From: Deltaproteobacteria bacterium
GTDB taxonomy: Bacteria > Myxococcota > UBA796 > SXON01
Direction: 5' to 3'
Length of the DNA: 16,812 nucleotides
Assembly: GCA_947483545.1 (NCBI GenBank)
Contig: CANKNP010000075.1
Coordinates: 1 to 16,812 of the forward strand
The position numbers and the translations under genes are program-made. Shown here in pieces: positions 8,361-16,294 of this stretch. The number at the start of each line of letters is the position of its first letter. Position 1 is the stretch's first letter. The notes beneath the pieces were generated by a model. That model did not search any database. It worked only from the letters and a program-made list of their open reading frames with translations, and was not told the DNA's origin.

Positions 8361-8989
8361 TAACTCTGGCTCCAAGACCCCTCTGCCGCCGTGACACTCA
8401 AGCGCTGAATGCCCTCCTTCGCAGACAACTCTTCGCCGGCGCTGGTCACGAACGTTCCGATGCGGATGTTGTCGCCCGCTTGGGCAGGCAGGCGCTTCAA
8501 CGTGTAGCTGTACTTGCCGTTCACTGTGATGCGTACGTTGGTGTAGGTGACCGAGGAGCGATTGAACAGCTCAAAGCTCCGAGCGCCGGACTTGTAGTCG
8601 GTGGACAGGTTGAGCGGTGGGGGCTCGGCTGGGGGCTCGGCTGGGGGCTCGGCCGCTGCCGCGGGGGTCGCCCGCTCGCGTTGGGGCACGGCCGCCTCGG
8701 TCGGAGCAGTCCCGCCCATCGCGACGATCACCGGCTCGTGCACGTTGGCCTCGCGGAGCGTAGCCTCCTCCTCCGGCGTCAGCGTGCGCTTCTCCGTGCC
8801 CGACCCGATCGCCTCGATGATCACCTCGTCCGTGATGCCGATCCGCGTCATGCGGACGACATCGGGGACGGTACAGCAGGGGCCGATGTCTGTGGCCGGT
8901 GCGTTCTCCTCGGCCTCGCCGGTCACGCCCCCGCAGGCAAGCGCTGTGAGGGCGACGAGGCAGACGGACAGGGCGAGCGGACGTTTCAT
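8357..8989 (-). CDS. Small lipoprotein with paired helical motif and PAEP repeats
   Basis: The 210-residue protein has a classical lipoprotein signal peptide (MKRPLALSVCLVALTALAC, lipid Cys19), the only one in the window with basic residues at its start. The mature part begins with two related helical segments, VPDVVRMTRIGITDEVIIEAI and EATLREANVHEPVIVAM. These resemble a helical repeat frequent in deltaproteobacterial lipoproteins. A proline/alanine/glutamate linker follows, then a C-terminal domain of about 80 residues that looks beta-rich. The frame is open upstream of 8989, but the ATG there fits the signal peptide exactly. No clear ribosome binding site precedes it. The 3' end overlaps the GT-C-like gene. 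The function is not recognised. Confidence 0.8.
   Translation of the reverse strand: MKRPLALSVCLVALTALACGGVTGEAEENAPATDIGPCCTVPDVVRMTRIGITDEVIIEAIGSGTEKRTLTPEEEATLREANVHEPVIVAMGGTAPTEAAVPQRERATPAAAAEPPAEPPAEPPPLNLSTDYKSGARSFELFNRSSVTYTNVRITVNGKYSYTLKRLPAQAGDNIRIGTFVTSAGEELSAKEGIQRLSVTAAEGSWSQSY
8619..8654. repeat. Three tandem 12-bp repeats encoding PAEP units
   Basis: The unit GGGGGCTCGGCT occurs three times in a row; the last copy ends in C instead of T. It lies inside the lipoprotein gene and encodes the proline-rich linker. Being a multiple of three, copy-number change would lengthen or shorten the linker without a frameshift. Confidence 0.85.
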
Positions 8990-9065
8990 CGGGGCGGGTT
9001 TATCACCCGAAGTCGATCGGTAGGGTAGGACACTGGGGGAACGGCCGGGGCAAATCCGCTGCCGC

Positions 9066-9155
9066 GGACGGATCAACACAAATCCATCCGTCGAAAAAGG
9101 ACGGATTGCCATCTATGCGTCCTGCCCATACGGACAGATCGGTTAGAATCCGTCC
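9066..9155. repeat. Cluster of GGACGGAT repeats in both orientations
   Basis: The divergent gap between the lipoprotein and the AAA ATPase carries GGACGGAT at 9066-9073 and 9099-9106. Its reverse form is at 9086-9092 (ATCCGTC, 7 of 8 bases) and 9148-9155 (ATCCGTCC). A one-mismatch copy (GGACAGAT) is at 9132-9139. The second and third copies form a perfect 7-bp stem, ATCCGTC/GACGGAT, with a 7-nt A-rich loop (9086-9106). The last copy abuts the ATG of the ATPase. The arrangement suggests a repressor or DNA-binding-protein site, or a structured 5' region. Confidence 0.7.
9144..9149 (+). promoter_or_regulatory. Candidate -10 box close to the ATPase ATG
   Basis: TAGAAT lies 6 nt before the ATG at 9156 and there is no Shine-Dalgarno sequence. 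This spacing is what a leaderless transcript would show. No good -35 element is found 16-18 nt upstream, so the assignment is tentative. Confidence 0.3.
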
Positions 9156-10451
9156 ATGTTCGACGTACTTCTGATTGATCAGCTTGTCGCGGACGCGCTC
9201 GTCCGTGTCTGGCCCAAAGCCACGCCTCGGCAGACCCGGCTCCCTGCCTTGCCCGGAAAGGCGGACGCTGTGCTCGGACCTCGGCGCGCAGGGAAGACCT
9301 GGATGCTCTACGCCCATGCTGCGGCGCTCCAGGCCGGCCCGACGCCGGTGGCGCGGGAGCAGATCCTGTACCTGAACTTCGAGGACGAGCGTCTCGTGGA
9401 GCTGACCGCCGAGGACCTCCACCTCTTCGTCGAGGCGTGGCATCGGCGGCACCCGTCGGTGCTGCTACAGGATCGCTGGCTCCTGCTCGACGAGATCCAG
9501 AACGTCCCCGGTTGGGAGCGCTTCGTTCGACGGCTCCTGGACGAGCGCGGGAATCGGATCGTCGTCACAGGGTCGTCCGCCCGGCTGCTGAGCCGGGAGA
9601 TCGCGACCTCGCTTCGCGGCCGGGCGCTGACCACCGAGGTGCTGCCCTTCAGCTTCGCCGAGGCGCTCGCACACGCGGGAATCGCCGTCCCCACCGCTTG
9701 GCCCGCGCCGAGCACGGTCGCTCCGGTGCTCCGTCACGCCCTCGATCGCTACCTCGTCACCGGCGGGTTTCCCGAGGTCCAGACCCTCGACGCCGATCTT
9801 CGCGCCCGGGTGTTGCGGGACTACGTCGACGTCGCGCTCTTGAGGGATGTCATCGAGCGGCACGCGGTCACGAACGTCCCGGCGTTGCGCTCCCTGTGTC
9901 GGAAGCTCCTCGCCGCACCTGCGGGCAAGTTCTCGATCCACCGGTTCTACAACGACCTGCGTTCGGCGGGGTTGCCGGTGAGCAAGGACTCGCTGCACGC
10001 TTGGCTCGGACACCTGGAGGACGCCTGCTTCGTCTTCTTCGTCCCCATCTACAGCGCGTCGGAGGCCGTCCGGCGCGCGAACCCCCGCAAGGCTTACCCG
10101 GTGGACCCCGCGCTCACGCCGGGCGCCGGCGACATCGGACATCGCCTTGAAACCGTGGTTTACCTGGAGCTGCGACGGCGTGGCCACGAGCTTGCCTGGC
10201 TCGGGAACGCAGACGGCACCGACGTGGACTTCCTGGCCACGGATCCGAATGGGAATCGGCTCCTGGTGCAGGTCTCCGCCGACCTGAGCGACCCCACGAC
10301 CCGCGGGCGGGAGGTCGGATCGCTCCGGACGGCGATGCGAGAGCGGGAGATCCCCGAGGGGATGCTGCTCACGCTCGACGGCGCGGAGAGCCTGGATGTG
10401 CCGGAGGGGACGATTCACGTGCGGCCGGCCTGGGCGTGGCTAGCGGGGTGA
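9156..10451 (+). CDS. AAA ATPase with DUF4143 C-terminal domain
   Basis: This 431-residue protein is an ATP-binding protein of the AAA_14/DUF4143 family, common in bacteria and archaea and of unknown cellular role. Walker A is GPRRAGKT (41-48), Walker B is DRWLLLDE (106-113), and a sensor-like VVTGSSARLL follows at 136-145. The middle part has the family's RDYVDVALLRDVIERH segment (221-236). The C terminus has GHRLETVVYLELRRRGHEL and TDVDFL, the region that resembles a PD-(D/E)xK nuclease fold in relatives. There the usual (I/V)E-V-K strand reads LLVQVSAD, so the putative active site looks degenerate. The gene stands alone on its strand, diverges from the lipoprotein gene, and converges with the Cys-rich gene 20 nt downstream. 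Confidence 0.9.
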   Translation: MFDVLLIDQLVADALVRVWPKATPRQTRLPALPGKADAVLGPRRAGKTWMLYAHAAALQAGPTPVAREQILYLNFEDERLVELTAEDLHLFVEAWHRRHPSVLLQDRWLLLDEIQNVPGWERFVRRLLDERGNRIVVTGSSARLLSREIATSLRGRALTTEVLPFSFAEALAHAGIAVPTAWPAPSTVAPVLRHALDRYLVTGGFPEVQTLDADLRARVLRDYVDVALLRDVIERHAVTNVPALRSLCRKLLAAPAGKFSIHRFYNDLRSAGLPVSKDSLHAWLGHLEDACFVFFVPIYSASEAVRRANPRKAYPVDPALTPGAGDIGHRLETVVYLELRRRGHELAWLGNADGTDVDFLATDPNGNRLLVQVSADLSDPTTRGREVGSLRTAMREREIPEGMLLTLDGAESLDVPEGTIHVRPAWAWLAG

Positions 10452-10471
10452 CGTCCCGGGGCGCCAGGCAG

Positions 10472-10933
10472 CTATTGCATCGGGCAGACGTATAGGTCCA
10501 TGTAAACCTCGTAGTTTCGCTCGGGGCAGGGGATCACGTACAGGTCGATGATCGAGCCGCAACGGCCGCCGCCGCCGACGTTGCCCGCGCGAGAGGCGTG
10601 GGCCTCGCCGAGGCTCCCAAACGGGTTTGTCCCGTCGTCGCACCGCACCTGGGTGAGCCATGCGAGCTGGTCCTGCACCCCGCAGACCTCCACCGGCATG
10701 GCCTTGGTCGTAGCGAGCGCGCTGAACCGCGAGATACCCGCGCCGATCCTGGCCGCCCACTGCTCAGGGGCGAGCCGGACCGGCGCGTACGAGCCGGACC
10801 TGGGGCACGTGGTGACCACGGCGGTGAAGCCGCGGTCCGCGGCCGCCTCGGAAAGGGCGGTGAAGAACGCCGGGTTCTTGGGGGCGCAAGCGAGGAGGAG
10901 GGTGAGGAGCACAAGATCCGCCGGGCAGAGCAC
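10472..10933 (-). CDS. Small cysteine-rich putative lipoprotein
   Basis: A 153-residue product begins with a hydrophobic stretch ending in the lipobox LLLAC (lipid Cys16). The mature part holds six more cysteines, consistent with three disulfides in an exported protein; I recognise no domain. The start is uncertain. The GTG at 10933 gives MLCPADLVLLTLLLAC, while the GTG at 10912 gives an even shorter signal, MLLTLLLAC. The open frame reaches 11032, but that longer form would overlap the epimerase gene and bury the lipobox. It follows the epimerase gene on the same strand by 64 nt and ends 20 nt from the convergent ATPase gene. Confidence 0.65.
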   Translation of the reverse strand: MLCPADLVLLTLLLACAPKNPAFFTALSEAAADRGFTAVVTTCPRSGSYAPVRLAPEQWAARIGAGISRFSALATTKAMPVEVCGVQDQLAWLTQVRCDDGTNPFGSLGEAHASRAGNVGGGGRCGSIIDLYVIPCPERNYEVYMDLYVCPMQ

Positions 10934-10997
10934 GACTCTACCAGACCCGCCCGCCCGATGGACAGCGGCGGGACCACCGGGGCGTCGGCGGCGCGGC

Positions 10998-11963
10998 TCA
11001 GGCCCCGGCGCCGCCCAACTCCCGAAAAGCAAGGACCGCGGCCTTCAGTCCCTCGTCGAGCCCCGTCACGGACGCCCACCCCGTCGCCGTCCACATCCGC
11101 GTCGAATCCAACACCTTCCGCGCCATGCCGTCCGGCTTCGCGGTGTCCCACACCAACTGCCCCCCGAACCCCGTCGCAACGACCACCGCCTCCGCGATCT
11201 CCCGCACCGTGACCTCTCGCCCACTCCCAAGGTTGAACGCCCGGCTCCACGACGCTCCCGCGTCCTTCGCGCCCGTCTCCAAGAGCCGAACGATCCCCTC
11301 CGCGGCGTCATGGACGTAGAGCAGATCGCGTGTCGCCCGGCCCGTGCCCCAGACCACCACCTCTGGATCCCCCTGACGACGTGCCGCTTCAAACCTGCGG
11401 ATGAGCGCAGCGACAACGTGGGAGCTGGCCTCATCGTAGTCATCCCCCGGGCCGTAGAGGTTCGTCGGGACCGCGAACGCGCAGTCGAGCCCGAACTCCT
11501 GCGCGTAGGCCGCCCCCTGCACGAGCATGAGCCGCTTGGCATGGCCATACGCGGCGTTGGACGCCTCGGGTTCCCCTTCCCCGATGGTCGCCTCGCGCAT
11601 CGGTTGGGCGACCACCCCGGGGTAGCAGCAAGCGCTGGACACCCCGACGTAGCGCCGGACCTTGGCCATTTTCGCCGTTTCGATCGCCGTGGTGTTGACG
11701 AGCACGTTGTCGGTGCACGACGTTCCCGGCCGGGCCCGCATGAACCCAATCCCCCCGCCGGTCGCAGCGCAGTGGACCAGGAAATCTGGGCGTAGATCGG
11801 CCAGGTTTCGCGACGCCTGCCCCACATCGGCCAGGTTCACCTCCGCACGCGTGGGCGCAACCACCTCGGCGCGGCGTTCTCGCAGGGTGGAGACCACGTG
11901 CCGACCCAAAAACCCGTGGCCGCCCGTGACCAGCACGCGGGCGCCGACCAGGGATTCAGTCAT
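10998..11963 (-). CDS. GDP-L-fucose synthase-like NAD(P)-dependent epimerase/reductase
   Basis: The 321-residue protein, the same length as E. coli Fcl, is a short-chain dehydrogenase fold enzyme. In the family, GDP-4-keto-6-deoxymannose is epimerised and reduced to GDP-L-fucose. The dinucleotide motif is TGGHGFLG (13-20). The catalytic Tyr139 and Lys143 are in YGHAK, the serine segment is SSACCYP (109-115), and PTNLYGPGDDYDEASSHVV (166-184) matches the Fcl signature. Cys112 and His182 align with the Fcl acid/base residues. The ATG at 11963 fits the Rossmann start and overlaps the OmpA/TSP3 gene stop by 8 nt, so it is translationally coupled. A related 4-keto-6-deoxyhexose or heptose reductase is an alternative. 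It probably supplies a deoxysugar for surface polysaccharide. Confidence 0.88.
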   Translation of the reverse strand: MTESLVGARVLVTGGHGFLGRHVVSTLRERRAEVVAPTRAEVNLADVGQASRNLADLRPDFLVHCAATGGGIGFMRARPGTSCTDNVLVNTTAIETAKMAKVRRYVGVSSACCYPGVVAQPMREATIGEGEPEASNAAYGHAKRLMLVQGAAYAQEFGLDCAFAVPTNLYGPGDDYDEASSHVVAALIRRFEAARRQGDPEVVVWGTGRATRDLLYVHDAAEGIVRLLETGAKDAGASWSRAFNLGSGREVTVREIAEAVVVATGFGGQLVWDTAKPDGMARKVLDSTRMWTATGWASVTGLDEGLKAAVLAFRELGGAGA

Positions 11964-13308
11964 CCGATCCTGGCTGGTTGACCAACTGGAACTCGACGCG
12001 CCGGTTCTGGGCGCGCCCCGCATCGGTGATGTTGTCCGCGATCGGGACGGTCTCCCCGTACCCGAGCGACAGCATGCGATCAGGCGAAAGGCCGTTGGCG
12101 AGGAACCAGAGCTTCACGGCCTCCGCGCGCCGCTGCGAGAGATCGAGGTTGAAGTCGTCGTCGCCGACGTTGTCGGTGTGCCCCTGGATCTCGAACCGCA
12201 GGTCGTCGTACTCCTGGAACACGGCGAGCGCTTCGAAGAGCGTGGGGTAGCTCGCGGGGCGAATGATCGCCTTGTTCGTCTCGAAGGTGATGCCGCGGAT
12301 GGCGCCCGAGAACTTCTTCACCTGGGTGGGCAATTCGTCCGGGCAGCCGTCGCCGTCCTGGAAGCCGTTCAAGGTCTCGGGCTCATCCGGGCACTTGTCG
12401 CGCTTGTCGCTGACGCCGTCGTCGTCGTTGTCGCGGTCGGGGCAGCCGTCGTCGTCGTCAAACCCATCGAAGTCTTCGGCGTTCTCCGGGCATCGATCCC
12501 GCTTGTCCTTGATGCCGTCGCCGTCGTTGTCGGGGTCGGGGCAGCCGTCGTCGTCTTCAAAGCCGTCCTTGTCCTCCTTATCGTCGGGGCAATCGTCCTT
12601 TTTGTCCTTGAGGCCGTCGCCATCGTTGTCCACCTCAGGGCAGCCGTCCTCATCCTGGTAGCCGTCGAAGTCCTCCGGATCTTCGGGGCAATCGTCGTAT
12701 TTGGTCTTGATGCCGTCTTTGTCGATGTCGGGGTGCTCCTCCTGTCGGAAGTCGATGCCGGCGGTCCACTCCAGGTTTTGGAAGGAGTCGGCCTGCTCGA
12801 ACTGGCTGTCGGGCCCGAAAGTGCCGTACCAGCGCAGGTCGGTGCGGATGTGGAAGGGCCCGGCGACGTGGAGGAGGAGGCCGGGACCGCCGTCCATCAC
12901 AAAGTCCTGGGAGGGGTTCACGTACAGCGCGCGGTCGTTGCCGTCGGGCTGGTTGCCCTCGGAGTCACGCTCGACGGTGACGAACTGCATGCCAGCACCA
13001 ACGCCGAGAAAAAGGTCTGCGCGCGTGTTCGGCGTCAGGTGCAGGAGGATGCTGCCGCGGGGGTTGTAGATGTGGTAGACGATGCCCAGATCGCGGGTGT
13101 TGCCCTCGATCCTTCCGACCTCGGCCTCCATGTCGAAGTAGTCGATCAGCCGTACGCCAAGCCGGATCACCTCGGTGTGGCCACCCTCCAGCGGATTGTC
13201 CTCCGGGGTGGAGACCAGGCCGACCGCTGCGCCGCCCGTGGCGCTGACCGGTGCTGCAACTGCGGGGGTTGCGAGCAGGATTTCGGCGAGGGCGAGGAGC
13301 GGGAGCAC
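11956..13308 (-). CDS. OmpA-family protein with thrombospondin type 3 repeats
   Basis: The 450-residue outer-membrane protein has a signal peptide (cleavage after AVA, about residue 19) and a probable eight-stranded beta-barrel (20-190). Four TSP3 calcium-binding repeats of about 35 residues follow (192-326; DxDxDG plus CP pairs such as DNDGDGIKDKRDRCP). The C terminus is an OmpA peptidoglycan-binding domain (335-445) with GHTDNVG and LSQRRAEAV. Asp379 and Arg394 match the diaminopimelate-binding pair of OmpA. It should tether the outer membrane to peptidoglycan through a calcium-stiffened linker. The start is GTG at 13308; no other start lies upstream in frame, and the n-region lacks Lys/Arg. 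It follows the RCC1-like gene by 61 nt and overlaps the epimerase gene. Confidence 0.93.
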   Translation of the reverse strand: MLPLLALAEILLATPAVAAPVSATGGAAVGLVSTPEDNPLEGGHTEVIRLGVRLIDYFDMEAEVGRIEGNTRDLGIVYHIYNPRGSILLHLTPNTRADLFLGVGAGMQFVTVERDSEGNQPDGNDRALYVNPSQDFVMDGGPGLLLHVAGPFHIRTDLRWYGTFGPDSQFEQADSFQNLEWTAGIDFRQEEHPDIDKDGIKTKYDDCPEDPEDFDGYQDEDGCPEVDNDGDGLKDKKDDCPDDKEDKDGFEDDDGCPDPDNDGDGIKDKRDRCPENAEDFDGFDDDDGCPDRDNDDDGVSDKRDKCPDEPETLNGFQDGDGCPDELPTQVKKFSGAIRGITFETNKAIIRPASYPTLFEALAVFQEYDDLRFEIQGHTDNVGDDDFNLDLSQRRAEAVKLWFLANGLSPDRMLSLGYGETVPIADNITDAGRAQNRRVEFQLVNQPGSDD

Positions 13309-13369
13309 GGAGATCGCGGGGATTCTATCCGGATTGGGGGAGTGGGGCGCTGCGGCGCCGGGCGGCGGG
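13309..13369 (-). promoter_or_regulatory. Gap with GC hairpin and TAGAAT before the OmpA/TSP3 gene
   Basis: On the minus strand a 5-bp GC stem, GGCGC/GCGCC (13346-13359), follows the RCC1-like stop, without a T-run. TAGAAT (13322-13327) lies 13 nt before the GTG and could serve as a -10 box. No matching -35 or Shine-Dalgarno sequence is seen. The gap may contain an internal promoter or only a weak attenuator. Confidence 0.3.
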
Positions 13370-16291
13370 TCACGGCAACGGCGCGGTCGCCTCGCCCTCG
13401 AGGTCGCGCCCCCAGCAGACCGCGATGCCGTCGGGCTTCAGCCCGCAGGTGTGCTCCAGCCCGGCCTTGATGCTTGTGAACGACCAGGCCGGCGCCGCGC
13501 TGACCTGCCCGTAGGTGTCCATCCCCCAGCACAGCGCTGACCCAAACGTCGCCCCGATCGTGCCCGACACCAGGCCGCATGTGTGCCAGCCGCCGGCATC
13601 GACGCCGATGAACACCTCGCCGTCACCCAGCTGGGGGACGTCGGTCTGGCCGTAAGTGTCATCCCCCCAGCACGCGATCCCTCCGGCGGAGTCGAGCCCG
13701 CAGGCGTGGTCCCGGCCGGCGCTGACCGTCTCGAACGGACCAGGGTCGAATTGGTAGGGAATGTCCGCACCGAACCCCGCATCCTGCCAGGGCTCACCCC
13801 AGCACGCGGCCCCCCCGGACGAATCGACGGCGCAGGTCTGGTATTGCCCGGCAGAGACGGAACTGAACACCGTTGCCCGCAGCTCATCCGGGATGTCGGA
13901 TTGCCGGTACACGTCGGAGCCCCAGCAGGTGATCATGCCGGCGGCATCAAGCCCGCACGTGTGCAGGTACCCCGCAGCCAGCACGTCGTAATTGGCGCCC
14001 GGCGGCGGGGTGGACTGGCCGTCGGAGTCGGAGCCCATGCACACCGTGCCCGTCTCGCAGGAGGCGCACAGGTGGTCGGAGCCGGCACCGATCGTGGTGC
14101 ACCCACCCTGCATGGCGAAGGTGCTGCCCCAGCAGGAGATGGTGCCGTCGCCATGCAGGCCGCAGATCGCGTCCCCGGACGCCTCGACCTGGACGAAGTC
14201 GTTCCCCGTGGGCACACCGTCCAGCTCGCCTTGGGTGTTGTCGCCCCAGCAGGCGATGGTGCCGTCCGTGTGCAGGCCGCAGGAAGTGAAGCCCTTCGCC
14301 GAGACCTGCGTGAAGGTGCCTGAGGGCGCGCTCGACTCGCCGTAGCCGTCGCTGCCCCAGCAGTCGATCCCGCCGTCCGTCCGCACGGCGCAGAGGTTGT
14401 TCCCGCCGGCCGAGACCTGGGTGTAGGTGTCCGGGCTGCTGTCCGTTGGCCCCGTGGAGCCCCCCCAGCACTGCAGGGCTCCCGCCGCGCTGATGGCGCA
14501 GATACCGACGTATCCAGCGGATACCTGCGTGAACGTGCCCCCGGGGGGGGCCTCGACCTGGATGCCCCAGCAGGTCAAGTCGCCGGTCCGCAGCACGCCG
14601 CAGGTCACCCACGCGCCTGCGGCGATTTGGGAGAAGGCTCCGTCGGGAGGGCTGGTTTCGCCGTCCGTGCCGCTGCCCCAGCAGGTGACGGTCCCGTCCT
14701 CGCGCAGCCCGCACACGTGCCACAGGCCGGCAGTGACTTCGGTGAACGTCTCCCCTTCGGGGGGCGTGCCGGTGTTTTCGCCCCAGCACAGGGCTGTACC
14801 ATCCCACCGGAGGCCACACATGCCGGAGGTGCCCGTGGAGATCTGCGTCACGCCCCAGCGCCAGGTCGGGTCGATTTCCCCCCAGACGGCGACGTCATCC
14901 TCATCGACCGCGCCCGCAGAGAATCTGCCTCCGGCGTCGATCGCGGTGAAGTTCCCGGATGCGGGATCGCTCTGCCCGAACGCGTCGTCTCCCCAGCAGT
15001 CGAGTTGCCCGCCGGAGCTGACCCCGCAGGTGAACGCATTCCCGGCGCTGACGGTGTCGAATGCGCCGTCTGGGGGTGTTGACTGCCCGGAGACGTCGTC
15101 CCCCCAGCAGGTGACCGTCCCGCCCTCGTCGACTCCGCAGGAGTGGGTGTAGCCCGCGCTGACGTCGGTAAACACGCCGGCAGGGATGGGGGATGACTGG
15201 CCGTAACTGTTGTCACCCCAGCAGCTGACCGAGCCATCCTCCCGCAGCCCGCAGGCGTGGTGCCAGCCGACCGAGATCGAGGTGAGAGGCTCGTCAGGCG
15301 GCTCCAGGGTGACGTCCCCCTCCAACGGGTACCCCATCCAGCAGGTGGGGATGCCGCTCTCGTCGAGCGCACAGATCTGGCCCTCCCTCGCGCTGATCGC
15401 CGCAAACGGCCCGGTCGGGGTGCTGCCCAGGTAGTCCCCCCAACACACGACCTCTCCATCCTGCAGCCCGCAGGTGTAGTAGCTGCCAGCTGCCACGTCC
15501 TGGAACACGCCTGTGGGCGGGCTGGACTGAAGCTGGTCGTTGTCTCCCCAGCAAGCGATCGCACCGTCCTCGGCTACCCCGCACACCTGGGAATAGCCCT
15601 CCACCACCTTGACAAACTCAAGGTCGGGCACGCCCGACGACTTCCCGCGGGAGTCCTCGCCCCAGCACGCCACCTCGCCCCCGTCCCGCACCGCGCACGC
15701 AGCGTCTCGCCCAGCGTGTGTCTGTACCCAGCGATGCCGCAGGCTCCAGTTCGGGTCGGCGTCATCGGTGTCGCCGAACTCGAAAGCCCCATACCCCTCC
15801 GGCGGCTCGCAGTAGACCACCGAATCCGACTCGACCCCGTACCCGTCATTGTCGGCGTCCCGGTACCAGGTCGTGTACGGGAAGCCGTCGTCGACCCCGT
15901 CGGCGCAGTCGTTGTCGATGCCGTCGCAGATCTCGGTCGCGGCAGGGGACACCTCCGGGCTCGCGTCGTCGCAGTCGCCAGGCGTCGTGGCGGGGTGGTC
16001 GAGAGTGGCCATGCAGAACTCGACTGCGTCGGCATCGAGGCCATACCCGTCCGCGTCCTCGTCGCGGTACCAGGTGACGTAGTCAAACCCGTTGTCGGGC
16101 GAGCCGTCGCAGTCGTTGTCGACGCCGTCGCACGCCTCGGAAGCGCCGGGGTGGACGTTCGGGTCCAGGTCGTCGCAGTCCGCGCCGCGGGGAAATCCGT
16201 CGGAGTCTTCGTCGGAGTCGGCGGCAGACACCCACCATGCATCCCATGTCCCGCAGCCGACGAGCATGAAGACCAAGGCGAGATGCGACAT
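13370..16291 (-). CDS. Large lipoprotein with MopE repeats and 21 RCC1-like repeats
   Basis: The 973-residue protein begins with a short lipoprotein signal (MSHLALVFMLVGC, lipid Cys13). Residues about 28-182 hold MopE-like units (DCDDLDPNVHPG, CDGVDNDCDG, CDGIDNDCADG) joined by WYRDxDxDGYG linkers. From about residue 186 to the end are 21 RCC1-like repeats of roughly 37 residues, pattern xxCGLxxDGxVxCWGD, then a G/P-rich turn and FTxVSAG. Twenty-one is three times seven, so three seven-bladed propellers are plausible. Each repeat has a cysteine pair, probably a disulfide, except the eighth, which has lost both. The frame is open for 30 codons upstream, but the ATG at 16291 is preceded by AGGAGGT and fits the lipobox. 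It is coupled to the membrane protein gene upstream. Surface binding or adhesion is inferred; the ligand is unknown. Confidence 0.9.
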   Translation of the reverse strand: MSHLALVFMLVGCGTWDAWWVSAADSDEDSDGFPRGADCDDLDPNVHPGASEACDGVDNDCDGSPDNGFDYVTWYRDEDADGYGLDADAVEFCMATLDHPATTPGDCDDASPEVSPAATEICDGIDNDCADGVDDGFPYTTWYRDADNDGYGVESDSVVYCEPPEGYGAFEFGDTDDADPNWSLRHRWVQTHAGRDAACAVRDGGEVACWGEDSRGKSSGVPDLEFVKVVEGYSQVCGVAEDGAIACWGDNDQLQSSPPTGVFQDVAAGSYYTCGLQDGEVVCWGDYLGSTPTGPFAAISAREGQICALDESGIPTCWMGYPLEGDVTLEPPDEPLTSISVGWHHACGLREDGSVSCWGDNSYGQSSPIPAGVFTDVSAGYTHSCGVDEGGTVTCWGDDVSGQSTPPDGAFDTVSAGNAFTCGVSSGGQLDCWGDDAFGQSDPASGNFTAIDAGGRFSAGAVDEDDVAVWGEIDPTWRWGVTQISTGTSGMCGLRWDGTALCWGENTGTPPEGETFTEVTAGLWHVCGLREDGTVTCWGSGTDGETSPPDGAFSQIAAGAWVTCGVLRTGDLTCWGIQVEAPPGGTFTQVSAGYVGICAISAAGALQCWGGSTGPTDSSPDTYTQVSAGGNNLCAVRTDGGIDCWGSDGYGESSAPSGTFTQVSAKGFTSCGLHTDGTIACWGDNTQGELDGVPTGNDFVQVEASGDAICGLHGDGTISCWGSTFAMQGGCTTIGAGSDHLCASCETGTVCMGSDSDGQSTPPPGANYDVLAAGYLHTCGLDAAGMITCWGSDVYRQSDIPDELRATVFSSVSAGQYQTCAVDSSGGAACWGEPWQDAGFGADIPYQFDPGPFETVSAGRDHACGLDSAGGIACWGDDTYGQTDVPQLGDGEVFIGVDAGGWHTCGLVSGTIGATFGSALCWGMDTYGQVSAAPAWSFTSIKAGLEHTCGLKPDGIAVCWGRDLEGEATAPLP

Positions 16292-16294
16292 GGG

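Noticed and set aside
6894..8363. Plus-strand 489-codon open frame opposite the GT-C-like gene
   Set aside because: Arg/Gly/Glu-rich composition with no domain. The minus-strand frame gives coherent membrane segments and fits the neighbouring gene overlap.
12303..12740. Tandem DNA repeats of about 105 nt
   Set aside because: They are explained by the four TSP3 protein repeats of the OmpA-family gene rather than by a separate DNA element.
11662..13470. Plus-strand 602-codon open frame opposite the OmpA/TSP3 gene
   Set aside because: Its long VVVVGVGAAVVV stretches mirror the GAC-rich TSP3 repeats; the OmpA domain on the other strand is unambiguous.
13370..15736. Regularly spaced similar DNA segments resembling a CRISPR array
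   Set aside because: The period is about 110 nt, the copies are diverged, and they encode conserved RCC1-like protein repeats in one uninterrupted frame.
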